From NCBI GenBank assembly GCA_039881145.1, contig JAYKKI010000039.1:20888001-20952000 (forward strand): a stretch of DNA of 64,000 nucleotides, written 5' to 3'. The position numbers and the translations under genes were made by a program. Numbering within the stretch: the stretch's first letter is position 1; each line of letters starts with the position of its first letter. The DNA is from Druceiella hillmani (lineage: Eukaryota; Arthropoda; Insecta; Lepidoptera; Hepialidae). The notes under the pieces are model-generated. The model did not search any database. It was not told the origin of the DNA and worked only from the letters and a program-made list of their open reading frames with translations. Positions 13,201 to 24,417 of the stretch are shown here, piece by piece.

Positions 13201-14985
13201 CTTTTTATGATGAAATCCAATATTTTTTTTGATGGTCACAGGCTACAAAACTCTATAATGTTATTGACACGCATGTAGCAATAAGTCAAAAAATATTCAT
13301 CAGATGATGAAAAAACCACAAACCACCTAAATCAATTACTTTAATTTAGGTAATACCAATGTAATTAAATGATACATTAAACTATTGTAGCAATTAATTT
13401 TTTCCAAAAAAATTTCAAATCAAGATTAATCATAGTCACATTTTATAATGGTACTGGTGCAGAAGGTATAATTATTAATGTATGAAGTAGAGCAGTAGAA
13501 TAATCTTCTAAATTAAAAACAAAGGGAAAGTAAGAATGAAAAGGAATATATAAAAGACAATATACCACAATGATATGAACAGCAAAACAGGTGACGTGTC
13601 TCAACTAGACCCATCAGTAGCAGTCCATTCACCAAAAGCGAGTGTAATAATAAAAAAATGTTAAATAAAATTAATGTAACCCGAATTTACTCACTACTGG
13701 GTGTAAACCTCTTTGCTTGAGTTTGTCCTGGGTTTCTTTCATTCATGAAAAATTTTTAATATTTTTCAATAATTACACAAAATTGTTTTAAAATGCTTTA
13801 CTAATATCTCAAATTTTCCTCAAAGGTTTATTTTTTATTGTAGGGAGAATTCGCTAGTTTACAAAAAAAAGATTTTAGTCGTAAATCCTGTTTTCCGTAT
13901 GACCATTATTGCTTAATTTTTATGGCTTTGTAGTTTATTAAACTTTAATTGCAAGTTAGTCCATATGTGTTTGTAGTATATATGCGTTGATAATACTCAC
14001 GTTATACTTTAAATTTTGAAGAATTGTACATATGCCAAAGAGAATGCCAGAAAACATCAAAGTGAGTGACATGAATAACTGAAAAATAAAGTTAAAATTA
14101 GTTCATAACAATAATTGGTATGGTATTTTTAAAAGCGTTTAGTCAAAGTTAAAATTTAATTTTAAAGCTTTAAGTAAAACATTCAATACAAACCTGAAAT
14201 TCAAACATTTTGTTTAAATAGGGGCACAGTTCTTCCAAACGAATGTAGAATTGGGATAGATGATGAATGGAATTTTTATTTAGAGGCAATGCAAATGTAA
14301 AATGATTGTTTGAATTGGGATTATGTTGTGGACTCCCAAATATGGCATCGACAGATGTGACGATGTTTCTTTTAGTTTTGTGTTCAAAGAAAATATTCAA
14401 CATTTCCACACGTTTTGTTGTACTAAATAAAATCAAACAGAATAGTATTATTTCTAGATCAAAAATAATAACAGCAATAATATTGCACACAGTATAAATG
14501 ACTGAGCTTGGACCAAATTCTATACTTCCAGCTACTAGATCAATACTGGCATAGAGACTGTAATACGGCATGAGAAGGCCAATAACTATGAGGTTTCTAC
14601 ATTTATCCTTTCTCAACAAATTTCTTCTATGCTCTGATGTGAAAAGATAATCTACTTCTTGAATTTTCAGAATCAACCCTTCAAATACATTTCTGTCAAA
14701 AGTTATTTCAATCAAAAATAGATACAGGGAATAAATTATGTGAAGTGCCGCAAATACAATGTAGATGTAGGCATGAGTTGAAGTCAAATTGCTATTGGTA
14801 AATGTCAAAATGCCAACAATAACTGGTAGTACGATCAATGTTCCCATTATTGACAAACTGTATAATTTTTGACACCACAATGGAAACCTGGTGGGAACTC
14901 GGTTAACAGTTCTTCTGCACACACCAAACACTCGCTGATACACTAAAATAGGCCAAAGTGTATCTTCAATAAATTCTCTACTCAT
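7227..14985 (-). CDS. Gustatory receptor, complete four-exon gene
   Basis: GR proteins are seven-helix ligand-gated cation channels of chemosensory neurons, with the N-terminus inside the cell. Exons on the minus strand are: 1, 14985-14194 (264 codons, ATG to F-E-F-Q, donor GTTTGT); 2, 14078-14001 (26 codons); 3, 12895-12730 (acceptor inferred from frame; donor GTAAGT); 4, 7408-7227 (acceptor TTTTTCCAG, stop TAA). Joined, they give 1218 bp, 405 residues, no stop. Predicted helices in exon 1 lie near residues 42-63, 72-93, 131-152 and 162-188; exons 2, 3 and 4 each carry one more. Exon 4 holds the C-terminal signature as N-Y-S-I-V-L-I-Q-F, with N for the usual T, followed by a 7-residue tail. 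The 5.3-kb last intron contains a tandem array and a Mutator-like relic. The first 28 codons and the promoter were copied by the inverted duplication to 24333-24417. This is the only GR here with all exons and no visible lesion. The exon 3 start is the least certain boundary. Confidence 0.8.
7409..8199. other. Last intron of the complete GR gene, 3' part
   Basis: No coding or repeat structure recognised. The polypyrimidine tract and acceptor for exon 4 (minus strand) sit at its left end. Confidence 0.4.
8200..8462 (+). mobile_element. Relic of the repeat family also at 26290-26520
   Basis: The sequence beginning around 8210, with GGCCATCTTGTAACTTGGTA, aligns with 26310-26520 (GGCCATCTTGTAACTTGATA). 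It runs directly into the tandem array at 8463, whose units align with the next part of the same element (26520-26720). No intact ORF. Confidence 0.55.
8463..9300 (+). repeat. Tandem array of four 208-211 bp units derived from a transposon fragment
   Basis: Units begin with GGTTGGTACTAAAATATGTG-like sequence at 8463, 8671, 8881 and 9092. Each unit aligns with 26500-26720: the unit end around ATGGTTTCA...GATGTAGCCAATACACAAGTCA matches 26670-26710, where the plus strand still encodes an H-D-E-A-D-T motif. The array is thus an amplified, no longer coding piece of that element. Units differ from each other by scattered substitutions and small indels. ORFs on the minus strand here are by-products of the repetition. 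Confidence 0.85.
9301..10380. other. Intronic, nothing recognised
   Basis: Within the 5.3-kb last intron of the complete GR gene. A 61-codon minus-strand ORF at 9558-9743 shows no family features. Confidence 0.4.
10381..11044 (+). mobile_element. Mutator-like transposase-derived gene relic
   Basis: Read with frame changes, the plus strand carries in order landmarks of a family common in arthropod genomes and often annotated as Mutator-like or uncharacterised: L-G-G-K-G-K at about 10381, a W-Q-K-A-K-A motif near 10551, K-A-A-L-P-E-I-V, then L-L-E-K-C-L-G-G-F near 10669, then N-V-N-E-C, then I-A-T-N-V-V-V-C-T-F near 10786, and a terminal Y-G-A-G-M-G-D followed by TAA at 11042-11044. Only 10528-10734 is one open frame; a stop follows S-S-K-S and frameshifts occur before it and near 10978, where there is an A-run. 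It sits inside the last intron of the minus-strand GR, in the opposite orientation. Family assignment is from memory of the motif string. Confidence 0.6.
11570..11695. repeat. GT-rich microsatellite
   Basis: Degenerate (GT)n and (GTGC)n tract. It produces the spurious plus-strand ORF at 11654-11851. Confidence 0.9.
11696..12729. other. Intronic; GC-richer block of unknown origin at about 12060-12340
   Basis: Between exons 3 and 4 of the complete GR gene. The block around 12060-12340 is less AT-rich than its surroundings (for example GGGTGTTGGGCAATTGAAAT) and looks like an old dispersed repeat, but I cannot classify it. Confidence 0.35.
13010..13056. repeat. Perfect 17-bp-arm hairpin in GR intron
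   Basis: 13010-13026 is the exact reverse complement of 13040-13056, with a 13-nt loop. It lies just upstream (gene sense) of exon 3 of the complete GR gene, in intron 2. Confidence 0.9.
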
Positions 14986-15071
14986 ATTGATTCTTGTAAA
15001 ATATTTATGTTCTAACTAAATTCCAGCACAACTTTTTTATTGAGCGGTCGAGAAACAAGTGACGCTTTGCT

Positions 15072-15081
15072 CTTTAAATAT
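15072..15081 (-). promoter_or_regulatory. Candidate TATA-like element of the complete GR gene
   Basis: Reads ATATTTAAAG on the minus strand, about 90 bp upstream of the ATG. The surrounding block (TTTAAAGAGCAAA, then GCGTCA) is shared with the upstream of the inverted stub (ACATTTAAAGAGC near 24240), and more weakly with the relic at 54.5 kb. In the stub the first T of the TATTTAAA is C. Positional and comparative evidence only. Confidence 0.35.
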
Positions 15082-17396
15082 CTTTTGAATTAACATCCAT
15101 TGTTATTTTATCACCATCCATTGTGGAATCTATGGAGTGCTTAATAAGCTTAGTGCTTAATAACAAAACATGACATCGATTGTGTTTACTTTGGAAATGT
15201 ACCAATCCTTCGATCTAGAACTTTTTATATTTTAGTCACAAAAATATTTGTAATTTCATTTATGCTCTTGACAGTGGGAAAATAATGAAAATTACCTAAT
15301 GTAAATATTTTAATACTAAATGGCTTTTTAATCTTGTGACGTACATCATGTTATAAATTATCGTTATTTTTTGGCATAAATAGGAACAAATTACACTCTT
15401 CATTTTTTTTTGTTAGTCAACCACAAAAAATAATAAAAAAAGAAAGGAAATTATTACAAAATTAAAACAACACAAAACAGCATCACCCTAAACAAAATCC
15501 ACCACTACATTTTCAAAGTTTTTTATTCAGGCAAATTTTAATATGGCATTTCTAGCACAATGTGTAGCTTTTCCATTAACATGCAGGTATCTTGCAGCAT
15601 TAGTGTGTCAGTCGCCAGGCAGGAAAGTGCTCAAATGTCTTGTCTTTCATTACAAGGGGAAACCATTTTCATTTTAATCACGGCATGTGCAAAGAATTTT
15701 AAATTCTACAATTTTAGGTATTTCTGTATTTTTTTTAATTTTCTGACTCTTCCATATAGCCAGTTGACCAATTGCCATTATCTGATCTTCCCTACAGCCA
15801 GTTGGCCAATATTAAGCAGATGGTAAAAATTTCACAAATATCAATTTTTTGTTTTCACATGCTGATCATAGTTATTCTCTATCTGGGACAATCCACCTTT
15901 ATAAACTTTTTTTATCTTCCCACTCTGACTCGTTCACTAGAACTTAAATTAAGTCTAGGTTATGCTTCTATTCCAAATATATTTCAAAACCCGACTTAAA
16001 CACTCGATGGCACCAAAGGGTAAGCAGTGTATATCACCACTTATGCCATTTGTTTGGTGCTGCAGTAGAATGTTGCAAGTCTTGGTAACAGACTTTTGTT
16101 TGTCTATGAACAGCACTTCGCTTTCAAGCATACCTTGGTACTTCTTTTCTTAGTATTTCCTAATTTGGCTAAGAACTATTCCATATCTCATTTGAACAAG
16201 ACCTCCTTCAGCATGATCTGAAATAAAGTCTGAAAATATCGCAACAAAACAAATTTTGAACCAGTTTCTCACACAAAGCATCAAGGTTGCTACCTAATGC
16301 GTTTCTGTTGTATTGGTATATCAGCTTTTTTGTTCACTCTTCAATGATTAAAACAAATTATCACTGCTAGTTTATGTTCCAGCACAGGAGGCCACCATAT
16401 AAATTGTGACACATAATGCATTGAATGCAATGTACGATTAAGTTCTGTTTACACCCTCCCAATTAAAATTCTTGCATAGGTAAAGTATATACCACAACAT
16501 GTCGACAGCCATATGTGTGGTACTACTTCTCAATTTGCCATATTGTACAAATTTTTTCTGTTGCGCTTCTGGAATTTGTAATATTTTTTATCTGAAGAAA
16601 AGTTTATTGAAGATGATAATATTAAGACGATTCAAAAGAAACAAATGTTTCACAATCAACTTAAATTACCAATTATTCACCATAACTACATGTTTTAAAC
16701 TACAGTTCAGGGATATACATTCTCATGTTAAACTATGTGAAAAAATATTCATGTGCCATTGCCCATTATTCAAATACTCCAATATCTTTTAAAGTAAGGC
16801 AATATATCAAATCCATAGGAATAAACAGAATTTAGTAATATGTAGAAAAGTTTAAAGCAAGAACAAAATCAACAAGCATATCGCACGCGCTCTTCTGAAT
16901 ATTGAACTTTTAGATAATTATTTGCATTTTCATTGCAATCCAAACAATTGATATCTTACGAACTTTGAGTTCAGCAAGGAAATGAGAACTCAAAATAACT
17001 GAAATGGCTGACTAATTAAAAGAACTGCCCACCAAGATGCAGTGTCATGTAATGTGTTAGCTACTAGTATTATTGATTATATTGTTACAAGACAGCAATA
17101 TTAATTAAAATAATTTTTTTTACCATTTACAATTTCGAATCTGTAATGAATGTTTCAAGTTGTGCACAGAGCAGTATTAGAAGAACATTGAAGTAACAAT
17201 TCATTATTTGATTACACATTAAAATTGATCAAAGTGGTGTTTCAATTCGTGCTCAATTTATAATGATGATTATCTAGTATCTCGACACCACTATTGCTGA
17301 TGTAGATTTTTTAATTAGATGTTTTAGAATGATATTTTAAATTTAATTTTTAGAATGATGATTGTTTATCTGAACTGCGATGTGAGGAACGATTAA

Positions 17397-17445
17397 GATG
17401 ATCATTCGCTTGTGTTGTCTGAAACAACACAAGCAAATGATCATC
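17397..17445. repeat. 22-bp-arm hairpin within the inverted duplication
   Basis: 17397-17418 pairs with 17424-17445 with one mismatch and a 5-nt loop. The equivalent site in the right arm (about 21265-21315) shows a worn version, so the hairpin predates the large duplication. Confidence 0.85.
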
Positions 17446-19007
17446 TTCAAGATGATGATCCAATGTCATAACAGTACTATCCAGACTGGATTATGATACT
17501 TTGTTGAATATCTCAAGTAAATAAATTGTTTTTAGTTTCAGTTTACTCTATTAGTGTCCATAAGCCTTCCTCTAAATTGATATCAACTAGAACTGGTCTC
17601 GTAGAACTGGTCTAGTCTGCTTGAGTTCATGTTTATCTCTATGCCTTGTTTTGGGCTAGCTTTTTCCCATTACATGAGGTCGGTTTTCATAATCATGTGG
17701 CTCTAGGTACCTTGCAGGTACATGATCTACTATCTTCATATCTCTCTAGACATTTATCACCAAATGATTTAAAGACTTCCTCTCCGGCTAATGAAAAGAT
17801 TATTAGCCATAGAAAGGCACTCTTCATAATATAATCTTTTTTTTTTATTAATGAACCATATTAGTTTAGTAATCAGATTTCCTCATGGTACAATGAAACT
17901 ATTTTGTATAGATTCCAGTGGCAGAACTAGCCAAAAATTTCATCAAGTACGTAACTAATTCAAAGCATTTTCCGAGAATAAAAATAGCAAAAATAACTGA
18001 ATTGCCCTTTTACATCAAACTGATTATATTTTTAATTGGATTTTCAAGCAAATTGAAATTGCAAAAAAATCTGAAATAAATCTTATGTAATTGGTAAAAA
18101 TTGACCCTAGTAGATCTAAGATGAGGTTGAGTGCAGCTGTCAAATGTAAATAATGCACCATTTTATTGCTCTGAAACATGTAAACTATACAAAACTGACT
18201 AGTTCTAGATTTGTTACATTGTTTATTTTTGCCATATAACCGTTTGTTTAGCTTATACTGTTGGAAATGCCGTTTTATCTAATTTAAAGTGATATACAAT
18301 GTTTTTTTGGTTTACGAAATATGCAAATAAACAAAACGAGTAATTGTGAAACTTTCTAAATTATTGCATTTGGTGGTTTTCTTAGTTATATACATAGCAT
18401 TGCATTTAGTTACAATAGCCTCTTTTGATTGTTAAGTTCAACTGTCATATTTTTTGGACTAACTTGAGATGATTCTCCAATAGGGGTAGATAAATTGTAA
18501 TTTTCATTAGATTTCTTTTTATATTTACATTTATTTTTTTGTCATTTTTATAGTAATACAAAAATTGTATCTTATTAAACTTTTTCATTTGTAAGCATTT
18601 TTTCTTATAAAAACGCGGCACTATTTTACATATTTAATTTTTTTTGAAACTCATAAATACATAAGTATGGCACAAATATTTCAACAATGTTATATCTACA
18701 TTTCTTCTCTGTCTAAGTAAAAAATTTCTTTATAGTCAAATAGCAAATTTCGGAGTTAAGAATTATTTAATGGAAATGACGTAAAACCTGGCCTTTTGTG
18801 AACTCACATGCTCAAAGGATTAATTGAGGTCTCTATATTGTGTTTACTTACTTGAACATTTCATGTACATGGGTCTAAAGTGTAGAAATTATAACAGTGC
18901 AGCAGACAGGGACAAATAGTATCCCGAAAAGGAGACAGATGGAATTTTTTTAAATGGGATATGATGCCTCCTTCCATCACAATATTTAGCAGTTGCAAAA
19001 AATGTAG

Positions 19008-19283
19008 CTTTTCAAATGTATATTTTGTTACAGAGTGTGAATACTGTAGGTTTAATAGATGTCATTTAGCAGGATCTTAAAGAGGATTCTTTTGAATTCA
19101 AGCTGAAAGAAAAAAGATATAAAAAATGCCCTGTTCCCAGTTTACCAGGTTTTAAATAAAGATCTAACTTCTCAGCAATTATGCTGTTTATAGCGTCTTC
19201 TAAAAACAAATACATTCTTTATACGGTACAGTCTATGAGACATTATTTATATTGAAGTGTGAGCTGTTGTTGTCAAGAGTAAA
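19008..19283. other. Spacer between the arms of the inverted duplication
   Basis: About 276 bp not shared by the arms. No ORF or transposon terminus recognised. Confidence 0.6.
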
Positions 19284-22261
19284 TCTACATTTTTTGTAGC
19301 TACTAAATATTATATTGGGGAGAGGCATGATATCCCCTTTCAATAAATTCCATATGTCTCCTTTTCAGGATTCAGTATACGAAGGGCAAAAATGAATAAC
19401 TTCTATAATTCCTTCTAATGTCTATTTGTCTCTCTGTCCCTGTCTGTTGCACCATTGTAGTTTCTACAGTTTAGACCCGTATAAATTAAATGTTCAAGTA
19501 AATAAACACTTCATATAGAGACCTTCATTAATCCTTTGAACATTTGAGGTCACACACGATCAAACCGCATCTGTCAGCTTTTATTTCACTTCCGTTAAAT
19601 AGTGTTTAACTCCGAAATTTGCTATTTGATTATAAAGAAATTTTTTACTTAGACAGAGAAGAAATGTAGATACAAAATAGTTAAGTATTTATGAGTTTAA
19701 AAAAAATTTAAATACATAAAAAAGTTCCTCGTTTTTGTAAAAAAATGCTTATAAATGAAAAAGTATTCATAAGATATAATTTTTTGTATTACTATAAAAA
19801 TGACAAAAAACTAAATGTAAATATAAAAAAAAGAATCAAATGAAAACTCTAACTTATCTATCCCTATTGGAGAATCATCTCAAATTAGTACAAAAAATTA
19901 AGCAGTTGAACGCGACAATCAAAAGAGGCTATTCTAACTAAATGCAATGCTTTGTATGTAACTAATAAAACCACCAAATGCAATAATTTAGAAATAGTGG
20001 AAAAAATGAAAGTCTCGCAATTACTCATTTTGTTTATTTGCATATGTCATAAACCAAAAAAAACATTATATATCGCTTTAAATTAGGTAAATTATATGTA
20101 TATTACAAATTGTATATGTATATTACAATAAACAATGTAACAAATCTAGAACTAGTTGATTTTGTATGGTTTACGTGTTTCAGAGCAATAAAATGGTGCA
20201 TTATTTACATTTGATAGCAGCACTCAACCTCACCTTAGATCTACTGTGGTCAGTTGTTATCAATTACGTAATTTTTATTTCATATTTTTTACAATTTCAA
20301 TTTGTTTGAAAGCCAATATAAACATATAATTGGTTTGATAAAATATGGCAATACAGTTATTTTTGCTATTTTCATTGCACGAGTGGGTTACAGTATAATT
20401 GATTCGTTTATAGACTTCACTTTTAAATTTTTAACACTTTCTAGAAAAATGCATTGAATTAGTTACATGCGTGCTGAAATTTTTGGATAGTCTACCACTG
20501 GAATGTATGCAAGATAATTTTGTTGTGTGCGATTCGTATCAATTCACTTATTTTGCTGTTTACATTATCTTAAGGAAATCTGTTTACTAATTTAATATGG
20601 TTCATTCACGAAAAGACAAGATGATTACATTATGAAGAATGCCTTTCCATGCTAATAAAAAGAGCAGAAGAGGAAGTCTTTAAACCATTTGGTTGATGAA
20701 TGTCCAGAGAGACATGAAAATAGTTGACTGTGTTTCTGCAAGGTACCTGGTGCCGCATGATTAGGAAAACTGACCTCATATAATGGGAAAAAGATAGGTC
20801 GAAAAAAAGGCAAACAGATGAACATGAACTCAGAAAGACCAACAGATGTATGACAGATACCGCACAAGTATTTAAAGAATGAACAATAGAGTGAGAATTT
20901 CCAAGAATGGAATGTAATAAAACACCTGAATACCTTATTCATAGGTCAAGTTTGTTTTGGTACTCTATGTTGCAGGCGAGACTAAATCCCAACATCACAT
21001 AAAGAAAGTACATATTCCATATTGGAGGGAAATAGCGTGCACAAACGGGAACATTTTATTATACAACATGACAAGAGATAATTTTTGAAATAAAGGTAAA
21101 TATTGAATATAAAGGTCTACATATTGAGAAGTTCTAGTTGATATAAATTTAGACGAAGGCTTATGGACCCTAGTGGTGTAAACTGATACTAAAAACAATT
21201 TATTCACTTGAGACATTCAACAAAGCTACATAGTATACTGTTATGACATTGGATCATCATCTTAAAGATGATCATTTGCTTATGTTGTTTTCGACAATAC
21301 CATTGAATGATCATCTTAATCGTTCCTCACATCATAGTTCAGTTAAACAATCATCATTATAAAAATCAAATATCATTATAAAAACATCTGATTAAAAAAT
21401 CGACATCAGCAATAGGGTTATTGAGATATTAGATAATTATCATCATAAATTGAGCACAAAATGAAATGCCACTTTGACCCATTCTAATGTGTAATCAAAT
21501 AATGAATTGTTATTTCAATGTTCTTCTAATACTGCTCTGTACACAACTCGAAACATTCATTACAGAATGTGAAGCTGTTAGAGATATATCTAAATTGATA
21601 AAAAAATTATGTTAATTAATATCACTGTCTTGTAACTATATTATCAATTACAATAGTATCTAACATATTGCACGACACTGCACCTTGGTGGGCAGTTCTT
21701 TAGAGTAGTCAGCCATTTCAGTCATTTTGAGTTTTCATTTCCTTGCTGAACTCAATATACATAAGATATCAATTGTTTGGATTGCAATGAAAATGTAAAG
21801 AAATCTTAATTACCTAAAAGTTCCATATCTCCATTATATTTCAGTGGAGCGCGTGCAATATACTCATTGATTTTGTTTTTTTTTAAAACTTTCCACATAT
21901 TACTGAATTCTGTTTATTCCTAAGGATTTGATTTATTGTTTTAGGTTAAAAGACATTGAATTATTTGAATAACAGGTTATGACATGTGAACATTTTGTAC
22001 TTTAAGTCACTTCACTTGGGTAAATAAATTTAGTGCTAATAAATAATATTAAAAACACAGCCGTAGAAAGTACAAATCTATAAAAGGGGTAATTTTTTCA
22101 CATTTATACATTAATTTTGTATGAAGTTAATATTCAATATAGCATCAAATTTTCATTCAAAACCCATTTAAATAAATTCTTGTTGAGATATTAATGAGGT
22201 AAAGCAGCACCTACTTTATTTGGCTTATGAGTAAACCTTTGGATGGGCAAAACACTAAATG

Positions 22262-22503
22262 AACATATTCGGGTGGGCATTTTATAAAAATTCTTTATCT
22301 TTACAAATTGCCCACCTGATTTTATAAAAATTCTTTATCTTTACAAATTGCCACCTGCCACACGTCGTCATACAAAGAAACCTAGGTCATGGTAAAGAAT
22401 TTAAATAAAGTAGAAATAATACTACATCGTGCAGTTTCATTTCATTTTGAATAAATTTAAATTATGATCAATTTCCACAAAATTAGCGCCAAATATATTC
22501 AAT
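22262..22503 (+). repeat. Dispersed repeat related to the 60.7-kb MITE, with a local 40-bp duplication
   Basis: Shares with 60800-60962 the string around ACAAATTGCC...AAACCTA...AAATAAAGTNGAAATAATA, continuing to GCCAAATATATTCAAT. Inside it, the stretch ATTTTATAAAAATTCTTTAT through the following CACCTG occurs twice in tandem (about 22279-22352). It belongs to an insertion present only in the right arm of the inverted duplication. Confidence 0.6.
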
Positions 22504-24332
22504 ATGTACAAAATAGTTTATTTCATTGAGCAATTCATTTGTATTGAAAATATTAACAGAAGTTATCTTTTACTTAAGAACTTTATTTTCATTCCTGGCT
22601 CCCAAATGGATAAAAGCAATTCACAGCCCTATTTCATTCAATTTCCCTTACTAAAAAGTTCAGAGTCCAAAGAAATTTTTTTTCTTTAGCCTTTAATATG
22701 ATTATTTACTACTTTATATAAAAAACTTGAGATTACAAAAAGACATTTTATTTTGCTAAAAAACCAATAACAAACATGAAAATGTAAAGCTCTGAGCTGA
22801 AGTTTGAAATATGTGGTGGATACTTAGTAATTTAAGTTGATTGTGAAACATTCGTTTCTTTTGAATCGTCTTAATATTACCATCTTCAATTAACTTCTAT
22901 TCAAATGAAAAAACTAATACAAATTCCAGAAGTTCAACAGAAAGAGTTTCTACGATGTGACAAATTAAGAAGTGGTTACACACATATGGCTGTCGTCATG
23001 TTGTGGTGTATACCTTACCTATACAAGAATTTTAATGGGGTGGGTGTAAACAGAACTTAATCCTACATTGCATTCAATGCATTATGTGTCACAATTTATA
23101 TGGTGGCCTACTGTGAATAGATCTTAGCCACATAATTGTAAATCCAAGGACACAGCTGTTTACATAAAATTAGGAAATTCTAAAAAAAATGCCGAGGTAT
23201 ACCTAAAAGCAAAGTGCTGTCGGTAGACAAACAAAAGTCTGTTTCCAAAATTTGCAACATTCTACTGCGGCAACAAACAAATGCCATAAGTGGTGCTACA
23301 CACTGCTTACACTTTGGTTCCATCGAGTGTTTACGTCCGGTTTTGAAATATATTTGGAATCGAAGCATAGAAAAATTTATAAAAGTGGATTGCCCCAAAT
23401 AGAGAATATACTATAATCAGCATATGGCGAAGATGGATTAATTAAATTAGTTCCTGGAAAATATAAAATTAAAAGGAAAACAAAATATTGATATTTGTGA
23501 AATTTTTACCACCTGCTTAATATTGCCATCGACAATTGGTCAACTGGCTATACTATCAACTGGCCAAAAAATAAAAAAAACAGAAATACCGAAAGTTTAC
23601 GGATTTCAAATTGAAACTTGAAATTCTTTGCACAAACAACCAAATAAAAATGAAAATAATTTCCCCTCTTAATGAAAGACAAGATATTTGAGCACTTTCC
23701 TCCCTGGCGACTGATACACCAATACTGCAGGATACCTATGTTAATGGAAAAGCTACACATGGTGCTACAAATGCCACATGAAAATTTTGCATGAATAAAG
23801 AGAACATTCACTTTGAAAATGTAATGAGGGATGGATTTTGTTAAGGTGATGCTGTTTTGTGTTGGTTTAATTTTCTGTTAACTTCCTTTGTTTTGTATTA
23901 TTTTCTGTCATGTACAAACAAAAAAAAATTAAGAGTGTAATTTGTCCCTATTTATATTAAAAAGTAATGATAATTTATGATGTGATATATGGCACAAGAT
24001 AAAAAAAATAATTTATTATTAAAAAATTTACATTAGATATTTTTCATTATTTTCCCACTGTCAAGAGCACAAATGAAATTACAAATATTTTTGTGACTAA
24101 AATATAAAAATTCTAGATCGAAGAATTGATAACTTTCCCTGGTAAACATAATTGATATCAAGTTTTGTTGCCTATTAAGCCGTCTATAGATTTTACGAGG
24201 TGATAAAATAATAATGGATAATGGATTTCAAAAGACATTTAAAGAGCAAAACGTCAAACGTTACAAAACAACGCTCAATAAAAGACTCGTGCTGTAATTT
24301 AGTTAGAACGTAAATATTTTACAAGAATCAAT

Positions 24333-24417
24333 ATGAGTAGAGAATCAATTGAAGATACACTTTGGCCTATTTTAGTGCAGCAACGAGTGTTTGGTGTATG
24401 CAGAAAAACTGTTAACC
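24333..24417 (+). pseudogene. Truncated 5' stub of the complete GR gene
   Basis: Starts with ATG and encodes the same N-terminus as the gene at 7227-14985 for 28 codons (M-S-R-E-S-I-E-D-T-L-W-P-I-L), differing at a few residues (S for F at 5, Q for Y at 16, K for R at 25). Homology to GR then stops at the edge of the inverted duplication and the frame runs into unrelated sequence. The upstream region is the duplicated GR promoter, in head-to-head orientation to the original. It cannot encode a receptor. Confidence 0.85.

Larger units (their letters stand above)
14901..19007. repeat. Left arm of a large inverted duplication
   Basis: Reverse-complement homology to 19284-24417. Checked pairs include GR codons 1-28 and promoter (14901-15150 with 24200-24417), 15240-15300 with 24030-24075, 16010-16080 with 23265-23330, 16380-16500 with 22970-23110, 17397-17470 with 21240-21330, 17640-17830 with 20630-20830 and 18690-19007 with 19284-19680. 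The outer edge falls inside GR exon 1 after codon 28; the inner edge is near 19007. By eye the arms are clearly diverged but alignable along the length. The arm holds no convincing gene of its own: the short ORFs are not conserved in frame between arms. Confidence 0.85.
19284..24417. repeat. Right arm of the large inverted duplication
   Basis: Reverse-complement partner of 14901-19007. It is about 1 kb longer because of segments absent from the left arm, chiefly about 20850-21115 and about 22000-22790; the latter contains a dispersed repeat related to the MITE at 60705-60880. The outer end is abrupt: GTTAACC (GR codons 27-28) is followed by unrelated, more GC-rich sequence from 24418. Confidence 0.85.

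Noticed and set aside
15560..16792. Several 60-97 codon plus-strand ORFs in the left duplication arm, and counterparts in the right arm
   Set aside because: Frames are not conserved between arms and no domain is visible, so they are chance ORFs.
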